Shown here one piece after another: positions 15,926 through 24,338 of a stretch of 64,000 bases of DNA (positions are counted from its first letter, which is position 1; every line of letters starts with the position of its first letter). The translations under genes and the position numbers were made by a program. This stretch comes from Akkermansia sp. (lineage in GTDB: Bacteria > Verrucomicrobiota > Verrucomicrobiia > Verrucomicrobiales > Akkermansiaceae): positions 1 through 64,000 of the forward strand of contig JAUNHW010000007.1 in NCBI GenBank assembly GCA_030523775.1, in the 5' to 3' direction. The notes under the pieces are model-generated. The model did no database searches, was not told the origin of the DNA, and saw nothing but the letters and a program-made list of their open reading frames with translations.

Positions 15926-16933
15926 TTATTGTTTGGCGACGAGGCGGAGGGCGAGGGCGCGGGTGGGTTCGTCTTCGGCGTCCAGGTACATCTGGGCGGG
16001 GGAAACCAGGAGGGAGCCGTTCTGCTCCGTGGCATCCGCCAGGGTGGTGGGCTGCTCAATGAGGTGCAGCACCACGTTGCCGCCCTCCGCCACCTCGGCC
16101 AGGCCGCATTCGCGTGCGAAATCCGCCACGCGGAAGGGGTAGATGTGCCCGTGGAACACGGCTGGGCGCGGGGAACCGGCATAGTGGGCGGCGGCGGTGG
16201 CGCCGGTGAACCAGCAGCGTATGCCGCTGCGGCTGCGCACCTCGTTCACGCGCCACTCCAGCTGCTCCGGGGTGAGCTCCGTGCGGAAACGGCGGATACC
16301 CTGCGGCGCGGTGGCGTACTCGCGCGCCCAGGCCTGCATGAGCTCGTCCACATGGGCAATGCGGATGCCCTGCGGGGTGGTTTCCGCCCACAGGTTGTCG
16401 CACAGGAAGGTCTTCACCTTGTGCACCAGGCCAATGCTGCAGCCCAGCGTCTGTGAGAGGTCCTTCAATTTCCAGGGCTTGTCCACGTTCTGCATCAGAC
16501 GGCGCAGGATGGTGGAGGAAATGGGGGTGGTGGAGCTGAAAACCCCGGGGCGGCGCGGCTTGCGCACCGCCTTGTTGCGGTGCCCGCCCTCCGCTATGTA
16601 CACCGTGCCGAAGCAGATGCGGCAGTTGCCAGCAAAATCCATGCACCCCGCACCGTGCTCCATGCACAGCCGCACCGTTTCCGGGGATACGTACGGCGAT
16701 ACCACCAGCGGGTACCCCCGCCAGGCCTCGCGCGCCTGCAGCATGCGCAGCACCACGGCGGGATAGGCCTGCGCCAGCACCACCGCCTCCAGCGTCTCCA
16801 CACCGCCGCCCTGCAGCTCGTAGCGCACCACAAAGCCGTCGCGCGTCTCCTCCGTCACCTCGCAACCCGTTGCAAACGGCACCTGCATGAGCACCTGCCG
16901 AACCTGTTCCCTGGCCTCGTCCCTGTTCTTCAT
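15926..16933 (-). CDS. orphan AbiEi-like regulator with endonuclease-fold N-terminus
   Basis: This 335-residue protein starts at ATG 16933 (a GTG nine codons upstream is less likely). The N-terminal half carries YVSPETVRLCMEHGAGCMDF followed by AGNCRICF, like the D.AGN element of a subgroup of long AbiEi-type proteins whose N-terminus looks like a PD-(D/E)XK nuclease fold. A winged helix (PWKLKDLSQTLGCSIGLVHK) and an AbiEi-type C-terminal domain (GIRCWFTGATAAAHYAG) follow. No AbiEii partner is adjacent, so it may be a stand-alone transcription factor. Function unproven. Confidence 0.6.
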   Translation of the reverse strand: MKNRDEAREQVRQVLMQVPFATGCEVTEETRDGFVVRYELQGGGVETLEAVVLAQAYPAVVLRMLQAREAWRGYPLVVSPYVSPETVRLCMEHGAGCMDFAGNCRICFGTVYIAEGGHRNKAVRKPRRPGVFSSTTPISSTILRRLMQNVDKPWKLKDLSQTLGCSIGLVHKVKTFLCDNLWAETTPQGIRIAHVDELMQAWAREYATAPQGIRRFRTELTPEQLEWRVNEVRSRSGIRCWFTGATAAAHYAGSPRPAVFHGHIYPFRVADFARECGLAEVAEGGNVVLHLIEQPTTLADATEQNGSLLVSPAQMYLDAEDEPTRALALRLVAKQ

Positions 16934-16989
16934 ATGCGTGCGCGGATTGTACCACCGCACGGTGCAAAGTCAAGTTGCTTCTATGGGGA

Positions 16990-17022
16990 AGTTTGGCATG
17001 GCCACATGCGCCATGCCAAACT
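16990..17022. promoter_or_regulatory. 13-bp perfect inverted repeat in a divergent intergenic region
   Basis: AGTTTGGCATGGC (16990-17002) pairs exactly with GCCATGCCAAACT (17010-17022) across a 7-base spacer. It lies 56 bases upstream of the AbiEi-like regulator and 236 bases upstream of the PEP-CTERM gene. There is no T-run, and the position between divergent genes fits an operator. The rest of 16934-17258 is AT-rich, with CGATTTTGCG followed by TTTTGTTGCA at 17070-17089 resembling the 3800-3860 region, and no gene. Confidence 0.55.
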
Positions 17023-17258
17023 GACGATTCATCCAACAAAAAATATGACGGTTCACCGGCCGCGAATCCCGATTTTGCGTTTTGTTGCAGGGATGACACG
17101 ATAATCCAACCCGCTGACGCTAACATATATATCTTTTAGATTATGTGGAATGCAAAACGAAAAAACGCTCTTGCCAGAATCAATTTTGAAAGAGAGAATT
17201 GCGAACCCCGGCCGCGCAGCGAACACTGCGCTTGAAAGGGCATATAAAAAAGATCGAT

Positions 17259-18023
17259 ATGAAGACACTCATAACCACGATGATGGCATTGGCCTCCCTG
17301 GCATACGCCGCGGGAGAGGAATCAACCCTGCAAAACGCCCCCACGCTCGCGCCGGGGGATGTGGGCATGGCAAACTGGAACATCAGCGCGCCCGGAGGAA
17401 CCCCGCAGATGGGAGACGACGACACCGCGCTCACCTTCGAATTCTACCGCACGCGCATCTACACGGACGAGCAGCAGGACTGGACGAAGAACCCGGTCTC
17501 CTACCTGGACGCGGGGGAGGCGGCGGGCAAGTACGTGCCGGATTTCCCCATGCGGTCCGCGGATGCGCCGTCCAAGGATTTCTACGTGCTGGATTTCTAC
17601 GTGAAGAACGACACGGACGTGAACGTGAAGCTCAACGCGCTCACGTTTGACATAACGGTGCTCACGGCTGATGGCGAGTACGCGGGCATTCCCGTGTTGA
17701 GCGGCCCGGGGCTGGTGATACGCCCGCAGGGCGGGGGCGATGTGGATGCCGGACTGGTTGCCACCGCCGCGTACAATGCGGAAACCCACAAGGCCACCGC
17801 GGTCTTCGACATGTCCGCATTCGAGAACGTGCTGGAAGGCAGCACCGTGATTGCCCCGGGCGAGCAGCTGCGCATCTCCTTCACCCAAAACAACATGGGC
17901 GGCGTGCAGTACTACTACGGCACGGTGGGCGGCACCGCCATGTACAGCGCCGTGCCGGAACCGGGCACCGCCTCCCTGTCGCTGCTGGCACTCGCGGGGC
18001 TTGCCCTGCGCCGGCGGAAGTGA
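17259..18023 (+). CDS. PEP-CTERM surface protein, 254 aa
   Basis: The protein has a signal peptide (MKTLITTMMALASLAYAAG) and a C-terminal sorting tail VPEPGTASLSLLALAGLAL followed by RRRK, the PEP-CTERM arrangement. The central 200 residues alternate beta-strand-like stretches and contain no enzyme motif that I recognise. In other bacteria such tails are cut by exosortase and the protein is exported to the surface or matrix; no exosortase is in this window. ATG 17259 is the start that begins the signal peptide. Confidence 0.75.
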   Translation: MKTLITTMMALASLAYAAGEESTLQNAPTLAPGDVGMANWNISAPGGTPQMGDDDTALTFEFYRTRIYTDEQQDWTKNPVSYLDAGEAAGKYVPDFPMRSADAPSKDFYVLDFYVKNDTDVNVKLNALTFDITVLTADGEYAGIPVLSGPGLVIRPQGGGDVDAGLVATAAYNAETHKATAVFDMSAFENVLEGSTVIAPGEQLRISFTQNNMGGVQYYYGTVGGTAMYSAVPEPGTASLSLLALAGLALRRRK

Positions 18024-18044
18024 CCCGTCCGTTTGGTTCGGCGG

Positions 18045-18077
18045 CTACCGCCGCATCCCTACAGGGTGCGGCGGTAG
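18045..18077. terminator. hairpin between convergent genes
   Basis: An 11-bp perfect stem (CTACCGCCGCA at 18045-18055, complement at 18067-18077) spans the stop codon of the minus-strand RlpA-like gene and follows the PEP-CTERM gene. No T-run, so it could be a rho-independent-like barrier for both transcripts or a plain repeat. Confidence 0.4.
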
Positions 18078-18547
18078 GCTCCGTCTCCCACGGAAAGCAC
18101 CTGCACGCGCACGGTCTCCAGGCCCTTGGCATGGAAACCCAGGCGGTGGGCCACCTCCGTGCTCACATCAATGAGCCGCCCTGCAACGAAGGGCCCGCGG
18201 TCCGCCACGCGCGCCACGCAGCTGCGCCCGTTCGCCAGGTTGGTGATACGCACCACGCACGGCAGGGGCAGTGTACGGTGCGCGGCGTAGAGCTGGTCGC
18301 GGTAGAGACGCTGGCCTATGGCGCCGGGCGCGCCGTCCGCCTCGTAGTGGGAGGCCACGCCGGTGCAGTCGTACCGCAGTGCGGCATCAATGCCCATGGG
18401 CACAAAGCGGTTGCCGCGCAGCGTGTACGGGGCCATCTTGTAGCCCTTGTACGGCGGGAAGGCGTGGTGCTGGCTGCATGCGCCCAGCACCACCGCCAAC
18501 GCGGCGAGCGTGCATGTTTTGTTCCATTGCGGCATGGTGGGCATCAT
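18059..18547 (-). CDS. rlpA: RlpA-like septal lipoprotein (double-psi beta-barrel)
   Basis: This protein of about 162 residues has a lipobox-type signal (CTLAALAVVLGACS), so it is probably an outer-membrane lipoprotein. The RlpA core is complete: TGVASHYEADG, LYAAHRTLPLPCVVRITNL and ARVADRGPF with the catalytic Asp of DRGPF. RlpA enzymes are lytic transglycosylases or glycan-binding proteins at the septum. There is no SPOR domain, so it is the short form. Start ATG 18547 (MMPTMPQWNK) or 18535 (MPQWNK). Confidence 0.85.
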   Translation of the reverse strand: MMPTMPQWNKTCTLAALAVVLGACSQHHAFPPYKGYKMAPYTLRGNRFVPMGIDAALRYDCTGVASHYEADGAPGAIGQRLYRDQLYAAHRTLPLPCVVRITNLANGRSCVARVADRGPFVAGRLIDVSTEVAHRLGFHAKGLETVRVQVLSVGDGAYRRTL

Positions 18548-18615
18548 AGCACATCCGCATGGCCATGGCGAGCGGGAAATATCCCGGCGGGCACAGGCGC
18601 GGGCGGTGATTTTCC

Positions 18616-18644
18616 TTGCCTGCGGGTGGTGGAAGGAATAGAAT
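18616..18644 (+). promoter_or_regulatory. promoter of the MauE/DoxX-like gene
   Basis: TTGCCT (18616-18621) and TAGAAT (18639-18644) are 17 bases apart; the GTG start at 18651 is only 6 bases further. No Shine-Dalgarno sequence fits in between, so the mRNA is probably leaderless. Confidence 0.65.
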
Positions 18645-18650
18645 GCGGGC

Positions 18651-19118
18651 GTGAGAATGGAAGCGCAAGGCCACTGGATGACCACCCTGCTGCGGGTGGG
18701 CATGGGGCTTTTCTTCCTGGTGGTGGGCCTTTTGAAGGTGGGGCAGGTGGGGGACACGGCGAATTTCATCATGCGCAGCGATGTGCTGCCGCTGTGGTGC
18801 AGCACGCCGCTGGCGTGCGTGGGGATAGCCATGGAGCTGGTGGTGGCGGTGTGCCTGCTGTTCAAGTGGCACTACCGCGGTGCCACGCTGTGGGGCACGG
18901 TGATGTGCTGCGTGTTTGTGTTTTTCTATGTGCAGGGGTGGATGCGCGGCCTGGAGCTGAGCTGCAACTGCCTGGGCACCACGCACGAGATAGTGGACTA
19001 CCCGAGCGACACGGTGCTGCGGCTGCTGCTGCTGGGGGCGATGCTGCTGCTGCACTGGGATGCGCGGCGCAGCCTGTACGCTTTCCCGCAGGGGAAGCGT
19101 TTCCGCATGCCGCTGTAG
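18651..19118 (+). CDS. MauE/DoxX-type four-helix membrane protein
   Basis: The protein has 155 residues and four membrane segments (about 13-31, 55-73, 78-96, 118-135). LELSCNCLG resembles the C-x-C-[FL]-G motif of MauE/DoxX-family proteins, which are thought to help disulfide or quinone redox chemistry in the membrane. The start follows the promoter: GTG 18651 gives MRMEAQ, and ATG 18657 is the alternative. It stands alone, between divergent RlpA and convergent aminopeptidase genes. Substrate unknown. Confidence 0.7.
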   Translation: MRMEAQGHWMTTLLRVGMGLFFLVVGLLKVGQVGDTANFIMRSDVLPLWCSTPLACVGIAMELVVAVCLLFKWHYRGATLWGTVMCCVFVFFYVQGWMRGLELSCNCLGTTHEIVDYPSDTVLRLLLLGAMLLLHWDARRSLYAFPQGKRFRMPL

Positions 19119-19141
19119 GCGCTGTAGGCCGCGCCGGGCCG

Positions 19142-20443
19142 TCACTTGCGGCCGGCCATGATATCCTCGATATCCTTGACCTCCAGCGGGGCGTTGGGGA
19201 TGAGGTCCTCCACGCGGTCCTTGTGGATGAGCACATCCGTCTCGATACGGATGCCGATACCCTCCTCCGCGATGTAGATGCCGGGTTCCACGGTCCACAC
19301 CTGGCCCTCGGCAAACACGGGGTTGTCCGGGCCCACATCATGCACATCCAGGCCGAGTGGGTGTGAGGTGCCGTGCATGTAGTACTTGCGCACGCAGGTG
19401 GGGTTCTTGCGCTCCTTGTCCACCTGTTCCTGCGTGAGCAGGCCCAGCTTCACAAGCTGTTTGGCCATGAACTTGCGCACCTTGATTTCGTAGTCGTTCT
19501 TCTTCAGTCCGGGGCGCATGATCTTGCATGCGTACCTGTGGACGGCGAGCACGGCCTCGTACACCTCCCGCTGGCGGGGGGTGAAGGTGCCGTTGGCGGG
19601 GATGGTGCGGCTCATGTCGCCGGCGTAGCCGCCGTACTCGGCGCCGATGTCGAAGAGGATGAGGTCGCCGTCCCGGCACACCTTGTGGTTGGAGATGTAG
19701 TGCAGCACGCAGGTATCCTGCCCGCTGGCAATGATGGGCAGGAAGGAGAACTTGCGCGCGCGGCGGCGGATGTAGCCGGCGCTCAGCAGGGCCTCTATCT
19801 CCCACTCTCCCATGCCGGGCACCACGCAGCGCAGGGTGTCCACATAGCCCTCGCCGGTGATGCGGCAGGCCTCGCGCAGCTGCTTGATTTCCTCCGGCTG
19901 CTTCACCAGGCGCATCTCCGCCAGGATGGGGTAGACGCTCTGCACCTTGGCATCCGGGTAGGCGGCCAGCAGGGCGGCCTTCATGCGCTCGTTGCGGGTC
20001 TGCACATAGGTGTAGCGGCGCGGGTGGGAATCCACCTCCAGCCACACGCCCGTGGCGCCGGGCAGCCACTCCGCCAGCAGGGAGTTGTACTCCTGCGTCC
20101 AGCGCACGTCCTTCACGCCGCTCAGCTTGGTGGCCGTGGCCTGGGAAAGGCGCGCGCCCTCCCAGATGACGATCTTCTCGTTGGTTTCGCGCAGCAGGAG
20201 CGTATCCTGGTGGCGGCCCTTCTTGCCCACGCGCATCAGGAGCACGGTCTCCTCCTGGTCAATGCCGGTCAGGTAGAAGAGGTTGGCGTTCTGGTGGTGC
20301 GCCAGCGTGCCGTCTGCGTTGGTGGGATAGATATCGTTGGAATGGACAATCACCAGGCTGCCCTCCGGCAGCTTGGCGGCCAGGCGGTCGCGGTTGCGCT
20401 TGTAGAACGTGGCGGAAATAGGCTTGTAGCGGAGTGTATGCAT
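19142..20443 (-). CDS. pepP: Xaa-Pro aminopeptidase (M24 family)
   Basis: The protein has 433 residues with an AMP_N domain (about 1-130) and an M24 pita-bread domain. All five metal ligands are visible: Asp in LFDIGAEYGGY, Asp in AGDMSRTIP, His in MHGTSHPLGLDVHD, Glu in VEPGIYI and Glu in GIRIETDVLI. It removes an N-terminal residue before proline, in the cytoplasm, with Mn. ATG 20443 (MHTLRYKPISATFYKRN) fits the family N-terminus; the longer frame is discarded. Confidence 0.93.
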   Translation of the reverse strand: MHTLRYKPISATFYKRNRDRLAAKLPEGSLVIVHSNDIYPTNADGTLAHHQNANLFYLTGIDQEETVLLMRVGKKGRHQDTLLLRETNEKIVIWEGARLSQATATKLSGVKDVRWTQEYNSLLAEWLPGATGVWLEVDSHPRRYTYVQTRNERMKAALLAAYPDAKVQSVYPILAEMRLVKQPEEIKQLREACRITGEGYVDTLRCVVPGMGEWEIEALLSAGYIRRRARKFSFLPIIASGQDTCVLHYISNHKVCRDGDLILFDIGAEYGGYAGDMSRTIPANGTFTPRQREVYEAVLAVHRYACKIMRPGLKKNDYEIKVRKFMAKQLVKLGLLTQEQVDKERKNPTCVRKYYMHGTSHPLGLDVHDVGPDNPVFAEGQVWTVEPGIYIAEEGIGIRIETDVLIHKDRVEDLIPNAPLEVKDIEDIMAGRK

Positions 20444-20465
20444 AACGGTTTGCTTTTCTACCGCC

Positions 20466-20494
20466 AGTATACGCCCACCATCCCCCCACTGCAA
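20466..20494 (-). promoter_or_regulatory. promoter of pepP
   Basis: On the minus strand TTGCAG (20494-20489) and TATACT (20471-20466) are 17 bases apart, 22 bases upstream of the ATG. Confidence 0.6.
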
Positions 20495-20526
20495 CCGCTT
20501 TTTGCGGAAGGCGCGCGCCCCGGCGC

Positions 20527-20555
20527 TTGCGCGGCCTGGATATCATTGCTATACT
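20527..20555 (+). promoter_or_regulatory. promoter of the NlpC/P60-like gene
   Basis: TTGCGC (20527-20532) and TATACT (20550-20555) have a 17-base spacer. The GTG start at 20563 is 7 bases after the -10, the expected transcription start, so the message is probably leaderless. Confidence 0.65.
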
Positions 20556-20562
20556 GGCGGGC

Positions 20563-21429
20563 GTGAGAGTGCCCCCCACCGCCCTGGCATGCTGCCTGGC
20601 CCTGCTGTGCGAATGCGCGACGGGGGCGGGAATCAGCGGCACGCAGCAAGGGGGAGCACTGAAGGCGCGGCGCACCACCACCCGCGTGCCGGCGCGGCAG
20701 CAGGCGGTTTCTTTCTCCTCCTTTGTAGTGAAGGCTTGCTCACAAATGCCGCGCGGCGGCGGGTACACCGCCAATGCGGAAACCATACGCAACCTCTCCG
20801 CCAAAGCCGCGGTGTGGGACGAAGCGGCGCAACGGCTGGTGGTGGACCCGCAAGCGGCACAGCCCTCGTTCTGCTCTGCGGCGTGCTACATGGCGCTGCT
20901 GCGGGCGCTGGAGCTGTGGCAGCAGCACATCCTCCGCCACCTGCCGGCGGAGGCTTGGCAAGCGCTTGACATTGCGGAGCAGAAGGACGGCACGGGCGTA
21001 TGGGGGCGGGCAAACGCGAACGGCCCGGGATTCGCCAAGCTCATCCATGATTTACAGGCCGGGCGCAATTTCGAGGATGTGCGCCTGGCGCGCCCCGGTG
21101 ATTTCCTCAAATTCTTCTGGACGGAGGAAATCGGCTGCCGCGAGCGCGGCCACCAGGTGGTGTACCTGGGCACGGAAACAAGGGAGGGCAGGCTGCACAT
21201 ACGCTACTGGTCCTCCAACACGCCGGACGGCTACGGCGTGAAATCCACCCCCGCGGCGGAAATGCACCACATGATTTTCACCCGCATCACCCGCCCGGAG
21301 ATGTTTGCGCGCGCCGCCCGCCTGCCGGAAACGGACGAGTGGCTGGCGGATATGCAGAAACGCGCGTTCACGTACGATGAGGTGCGCACCGCCTGCGGTA
21401 TCATCCCCGCGGGCACACGCGCGCGCTGA
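20563..21429 (+). CDS. secreted putative NlpC/P60- or CHAP-like cysteine hydrolase
   Basis: The 288-residue protein begins at GTG 20563 with a short hydrophobic signal (PPTALACCLALLCECATG). No family is certain. The central pattern is that of papain-fold wall hydrolases: a Cys in SFCSAACYMALLRALE, then about 90 residues on ARPGDFLKFFW and RGHQVVYLGTE, matching the GD...GHV.iY.G element of NlpC/P60/CHAP enzymes. If real, Cys and His would be the catalytic pair and the target a peptidoglycan stem peptide. Adjacent to murA, which fits a wall role. Confidence 0.55.
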   Translation: MRVPPTALACCLALLCECATGAGISGTQQGGALKARRTTTRVPARQQAVSFSSFVVKACSQMPRGGGYTANAETIRNLSAKAAVWDEAAQRLVVDPQAAQPSFCSAACYMALLRALELWQQHILRHLPAEAWQALDIAEQKDGTGVWGRANANGPGFAKLIHDLQAGRNFEDVRLARPGDFLKFFWTEEIGCRERGHQVVYLGTETREGRLHIRYWSSNTPDGYGVKSTPAAEMHHMIFTRITRPEMFARAARLPETDEWLADMQKRAFTYDEVRTACGIIPAGTRAR

Positions 21430-21435
21430 TTGTCC

Positions 21436-21464
21436 TTGCGCGGGCGGGGGCGTCATGTTAGAAT
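21436..21464 (+). promoter_or_regulatory. promoter of murA
   Basis: TTGCGC (21436-21441) and TAGAAT (21459-21464) are 17 bases apart; the ATG at 21509 follows after 44 bases. Confidence 0.6.
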
Positions 21465-21508
21465 GCCGCGCAGAGAATCCATTCATCCTCATCCCCCTTT
21501 CACCATCC

Positions 21509-22807
21509 ATGGACAAACTTATCGTAGAAGGCGGCCACAAGCTGAGCGGGCGGCTGAACATCAGCGGCTCCAAGAACGCATCACTTCCCATCCTGGCGGC
21601 CGCCCTGCTCACGGATGAACCCGTGCGCATCTCCCGCGTGCCGGATGTTTCCGACACAAACTACATGATTCAAATCCTGAGCCAGCTGGGGGCCTCCGTG
21701 GAACGCTCCAGCGGCACCGTGCGCGTGGAGTCGCCGGACGGCATCTCCTCCTCCGCATCCTACGAGCAGGTGCGCAAGATGCGCGCCTCCATCTGCCTGC
21801 TGGGACCCATGATGGCGCGCATGAAGCGCTGCACCCTGCCGCTGCCCGGCGGCTGCGTGATAGGCGACCGCCCGGTGGACCTGCACGTGAAAGCCATCCA
21901 GGCGCTGGGGGCGCGGGTGCGCGTGAAGGGCGGCAACATGCTCATCGAGGCCCCGAACGGGCTGGTGGGCACCACGGTGGATATGCGGGGCGACAACGGC
22001 CCCACGGTTCTGGGCACGGACAACCTGATGATGGCGGCCGTACTGGCGCGCGGCACCACGGTGATTGAATCCGCCGCCCGCGAGCCGGAGGTGGTGGACC
22101 TGGCGAACTTCCTCAACAAGATGGGCGCGCGCATTGAGGGCGCGGGCTCCCGCACCATCACCATCCACGGCGTGGAGCGCCTGCACGGCTGCGAGCACAC
22201 CGTCATCCCGGACCGCATAGAGGCGGGCACCTTCATGGTGGCGGCCGCGCTGGTGAGCAACGGGCTGCGCATCTGCCGCATCTGCCGCGAGCACGTGCAA
22301 TCCATTGCCAACCTGCTGGTGGAATGCGGCCACAGCGTTGAATTCTCCGCAGACGGCACGGAAGTTTCCGTGAAGCCCGGGGAGAAGCCCCTGAGCGGCA
22401 AGATCACCACCGCGCCCTATCCCGGTTACCCCACGGACATGCAGGCGCAGATGACCGCGCTCTTCTCCATCACCCCGGGCATCAGCGTGGTGAAGGACAC
22501 CATCTTCCCGCAGCGCTTCATGCACTGCTCAGAGCTCAAGCGCATGGGCGCCAACATCAAGGTGGACAACGGAACCGCCATCATCACCGGCGTGGACAGC
22601 CTCTCCGCCGCCCCCGTGATGGCGAGCGACCTGCGGGCCTCCGCCGCGCTGGTGCTGGCCGCGCTGGCGGCGGAAGGCACCACAGAAATCCACCGCCTCT
22701 ACCACATAGACCGCGGCTACGAGATGCTGGACGACAAGCTGCTCTCCCTGGGCGCCGTGGTGAAACGCGTGCGCGATGTAGAAGAGGAACCCTGCAACGA
22801 AGCCTGA
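21509..22807 (+). CDS. murA: UDP-N-acetylglucosamine 1-carboxyvinyltransferase
   Basis: MurA makes the first committed step of peptidoglycan synthesis, moving enolpyruvate from PEP to UDP-GlcNAc. The protein has 432 residues, somewhat longer than average because of the C-terminus (KRVRDVEEEPCNEA). The N-terminal ISGSKNASLPILAAALL, the catalytic loop LPGGCVIGDRPVDLH with the PEP-binding Cys at 116, and the second-domain DRIEAGTF and ASAALVLAALAAEG motifs are all intact. Cys116 implies the normal fosfomycin-sensitive form. First of a compact plus-strand run (murA, mutarotase, SanA, MenD-like). Confidence 0.96.
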   Translation: MDKLIVEGGHKLSGRLNISGSKNASLPILAAALLTDEPVRISRVPDVSDTNYMIQILSQLGASVERSSGTVRVESPDGISSSASYEQVRKMRASICLLGPMMARMKRCTLPLPGGCVIGDRPVDLHVKAIQALGARVRVKGGNMLIEAPNGLVGTTVDMRGDNGPTVLGTDNLMMAAVLARGTTVIESAAREPEVVDLANFLNKMGARIEGAGSRTITIHGVERLHGCEHTVIPDRIEAGTFMVAAALVSNGLRICRICREHVQSIANLLVECGHSVEFSADGTEVSVKPGEKPLSGKITTAPYPGYPTDMQAQMTALFSITPGISVVKDTIFPQRFMHCSELKRMGANIKVDNGTAIITGVDSLSAAPVMASDLRASAALVLAALAAEGTTEIHRLYHIDRGYEMLDDKLLSLGAVVKRVRDVEEEPCNEA

Positions 22808-22822
22808 ACCCACCGCACCGCC

Positions 22823-23671
22823 ATGATTGCCACAAAACACCCGTACGGAGAGGAATTCCCCATCCTGCGCATTGACACCCCGCTGTGCAGCGGCGCCGTC
22901 TCCCTGTACGGCGGCCACGTGCTGGAATGGACACCCAAGGGTGCCAAGCCCGTTCTCTTCACCAGCCCCAAGATGGTGTTCAAGCAGGGCAAGGCCCTGC
23001 GCGGCGGCATCCCCCTCTGCTGGCCCTGGTTCGGCAAGAACGCGGAAGATGCATCCCTGCCGTCCCACGGCGTGGCCCGCACCGCCCTCTGGCAGCTTGC
23101 CAAACAGGAGGAGGATGCGGACGGAACGGTGCGCCTGCTGCTGGCCCTGCCGCCCACCGCAGAGCTGATGCCCAGCGCCGCGCTCGCCATTGAGATGGGC
23201 CGCACGCTCACGCTGAGCCTCATGACGCTGGACGTGCAGCGCAGCATGCCGTTCTCCGCCGCGCTGCACACCTACTTTGCCGTGAGCGACTACGAGAAGG
23301 TGGCCGTCACCGGGCTGGAGGAATGCGCCTTCACCGAATTCGCCGAAGACCCGCAGCCGCACGCGGAAGACCCGCTCATCCCCGCCGGCCACATAGACCG
23401 CATCTACCACCCCGTGGACGAGCATGCGGAAATCACCATCCACGATCCCGCCTGGGGCCGCAGCATCCGCATCACCCGCGCGGGCTCCGGCTCCGCCGTG
23501 GTGTGGAACCCCGGCGCCATACTCGCGGAGGGCATGGGCGACCTGGGAGCCGGGAACGAGCGCGGCATGCTGTGCGTGGAGACCACCGCCGTGCCGGCGG
23601 AGAACATCCTGCTGCGCTGCGGAGACACGCACGAGCTCACCATGCACCTGGAGCTGGTGGACATCCCCTGA
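22823..23671 (+). CDS. D-hexose-6-phosphate mutarotase (aldose 1-epimerase fold)
   Basis: The protein has 282 residues. The YeaD-type signatures are present: SLYGGHVLEWTPKG, LFTSPKMVFKQGKALRGGIP (substrate phosphate loop), CWPWFG and SHGVART. Such enzymes interconvert alpha and beta anomers of glucose-6-phosphate and related sugars in the cytoplasm. It is 15 bases after murA and probably co-transcribed. The catalytic His of the SHG element is present; the catalytic Glu is likely in the C-terminal VWNPGA to GNERGMLCVET segment. Confidence 0.88.
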   Translation: MIATKHPYGEEFPILRIDTPLCSGAVSLYGGHVLEWTPKGAKPVLFTSPKMVFKQGKALRGGIPLCWPWFGKNAEDASLPSHGVARTALWQLAKQEEDADGTVRLLLALPPTAELMPSAALAIEMGRTLTLSLMTLDVQRSMPFSAALHTYFAVSDYEKVAVTGLEECAFTEFAEDPQPHAEDPLIPAGHIDRIYHPVDEHAEITIHDPAWGRSIRITRAGSGSAVVWNPGAILAEGMGDLGAGNERGMLCVETTAVPAENILLRCGDTHELTMHLELVDIP

Positions 23672-23677
23672 GATTCT

Positions 23678-24337
23678 ATGAAGCTGCTGCGCCGTCTCCT
23701 GAAGCTCTGCCGCATACCGTGCTACGCGCTGCTGGCGCTGCTCACGGTGATGGCGTGCTGCGAGCTCTGGGCGGAGCTGCCCTCCGCGGCCCGCTGCCAC
23801 GGCAGGGCGCAAGACTGCCGCGACAATTCCGTGGGGCTAGTGCTCGGCTGCAGCAAGTACGTGGCGCGCGGGCGGCTCAACTATTTCTTCACCGGCCGCA
23901 TCAAGGCCGCCGCGGAGCTCTGGCGCACCGGCAAGCTGCGCTGCATCATCGTCTCCGGCGACAACCGCTCCGCCAACTACAACGAGCCGCGCGACATGAA
24001 AAACGCGCTGCTGGCGGAAGGCGTGCCGGAGGATAGAATCGTGTGCGACTACGCCGGGCTGCGCACGCTGGACTCCGTGGTGCGCGCACAAAAAGTCTTC
24101 GGTGCGGACCGCCTCACCATCATCAGCCAGAAGGAGCACGTGGAGCGCGCGGTGGCCATTGCGCGCCACCACGGCATTGATGCAGAGGGCTACGAGGCCT
24201 CCCTGCCGCCGTGCACCACCGGCACGCGCCTCAAGCAGGGCATACGCGAACGCGCCGCACGCATCGCCATGGTGTGTGATTTCATCTTCGGCGTCCAACC
24301 CAAGCACCTGGGGGACCCCGTGCAGCTTCCGGAATAA
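23678..24337 (+). CDS. SanA/YdcF-type envelope protein (DUF218)
   Basis: This 219-residue protein has one N-terminal membrane segment (about 13-30) and then a DUF218 domain: VGLVLGCSKYVARGRLNYFF, IIVSGDNRSANYNEPRDMK, then DYAGLRTLDSVVRAQKVFG. E. coli SanA and ElyC are in this family and support envelope integrity and vancomycin exclusion; the chemistry is unknown. It is 6 bases after the mutarotase and one base before the MenD-like ATG, so all three are likely in one operon. Confidence 0.85.
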   Translation: MKLLRRLLKLCRIPCYALLALLTVMACCELWAELPSAARCHGRAQDCRDNSVGLVLGCSKYVARGRLNYFFTGRIKAAAELWRTGKLRCIIVSGDNRSANYNEPRDMKNALLAEGVPEDRIVCDYAGLRTLDSVVRAQKVFGADRLTIISQKEHVERAVAIARHHGIDAEGYEASLPPCTTGTRLKQGIRERAARIAMVCDFIFGVQPKHLGDPVQLPE

Positions 24338-24338
24338 C

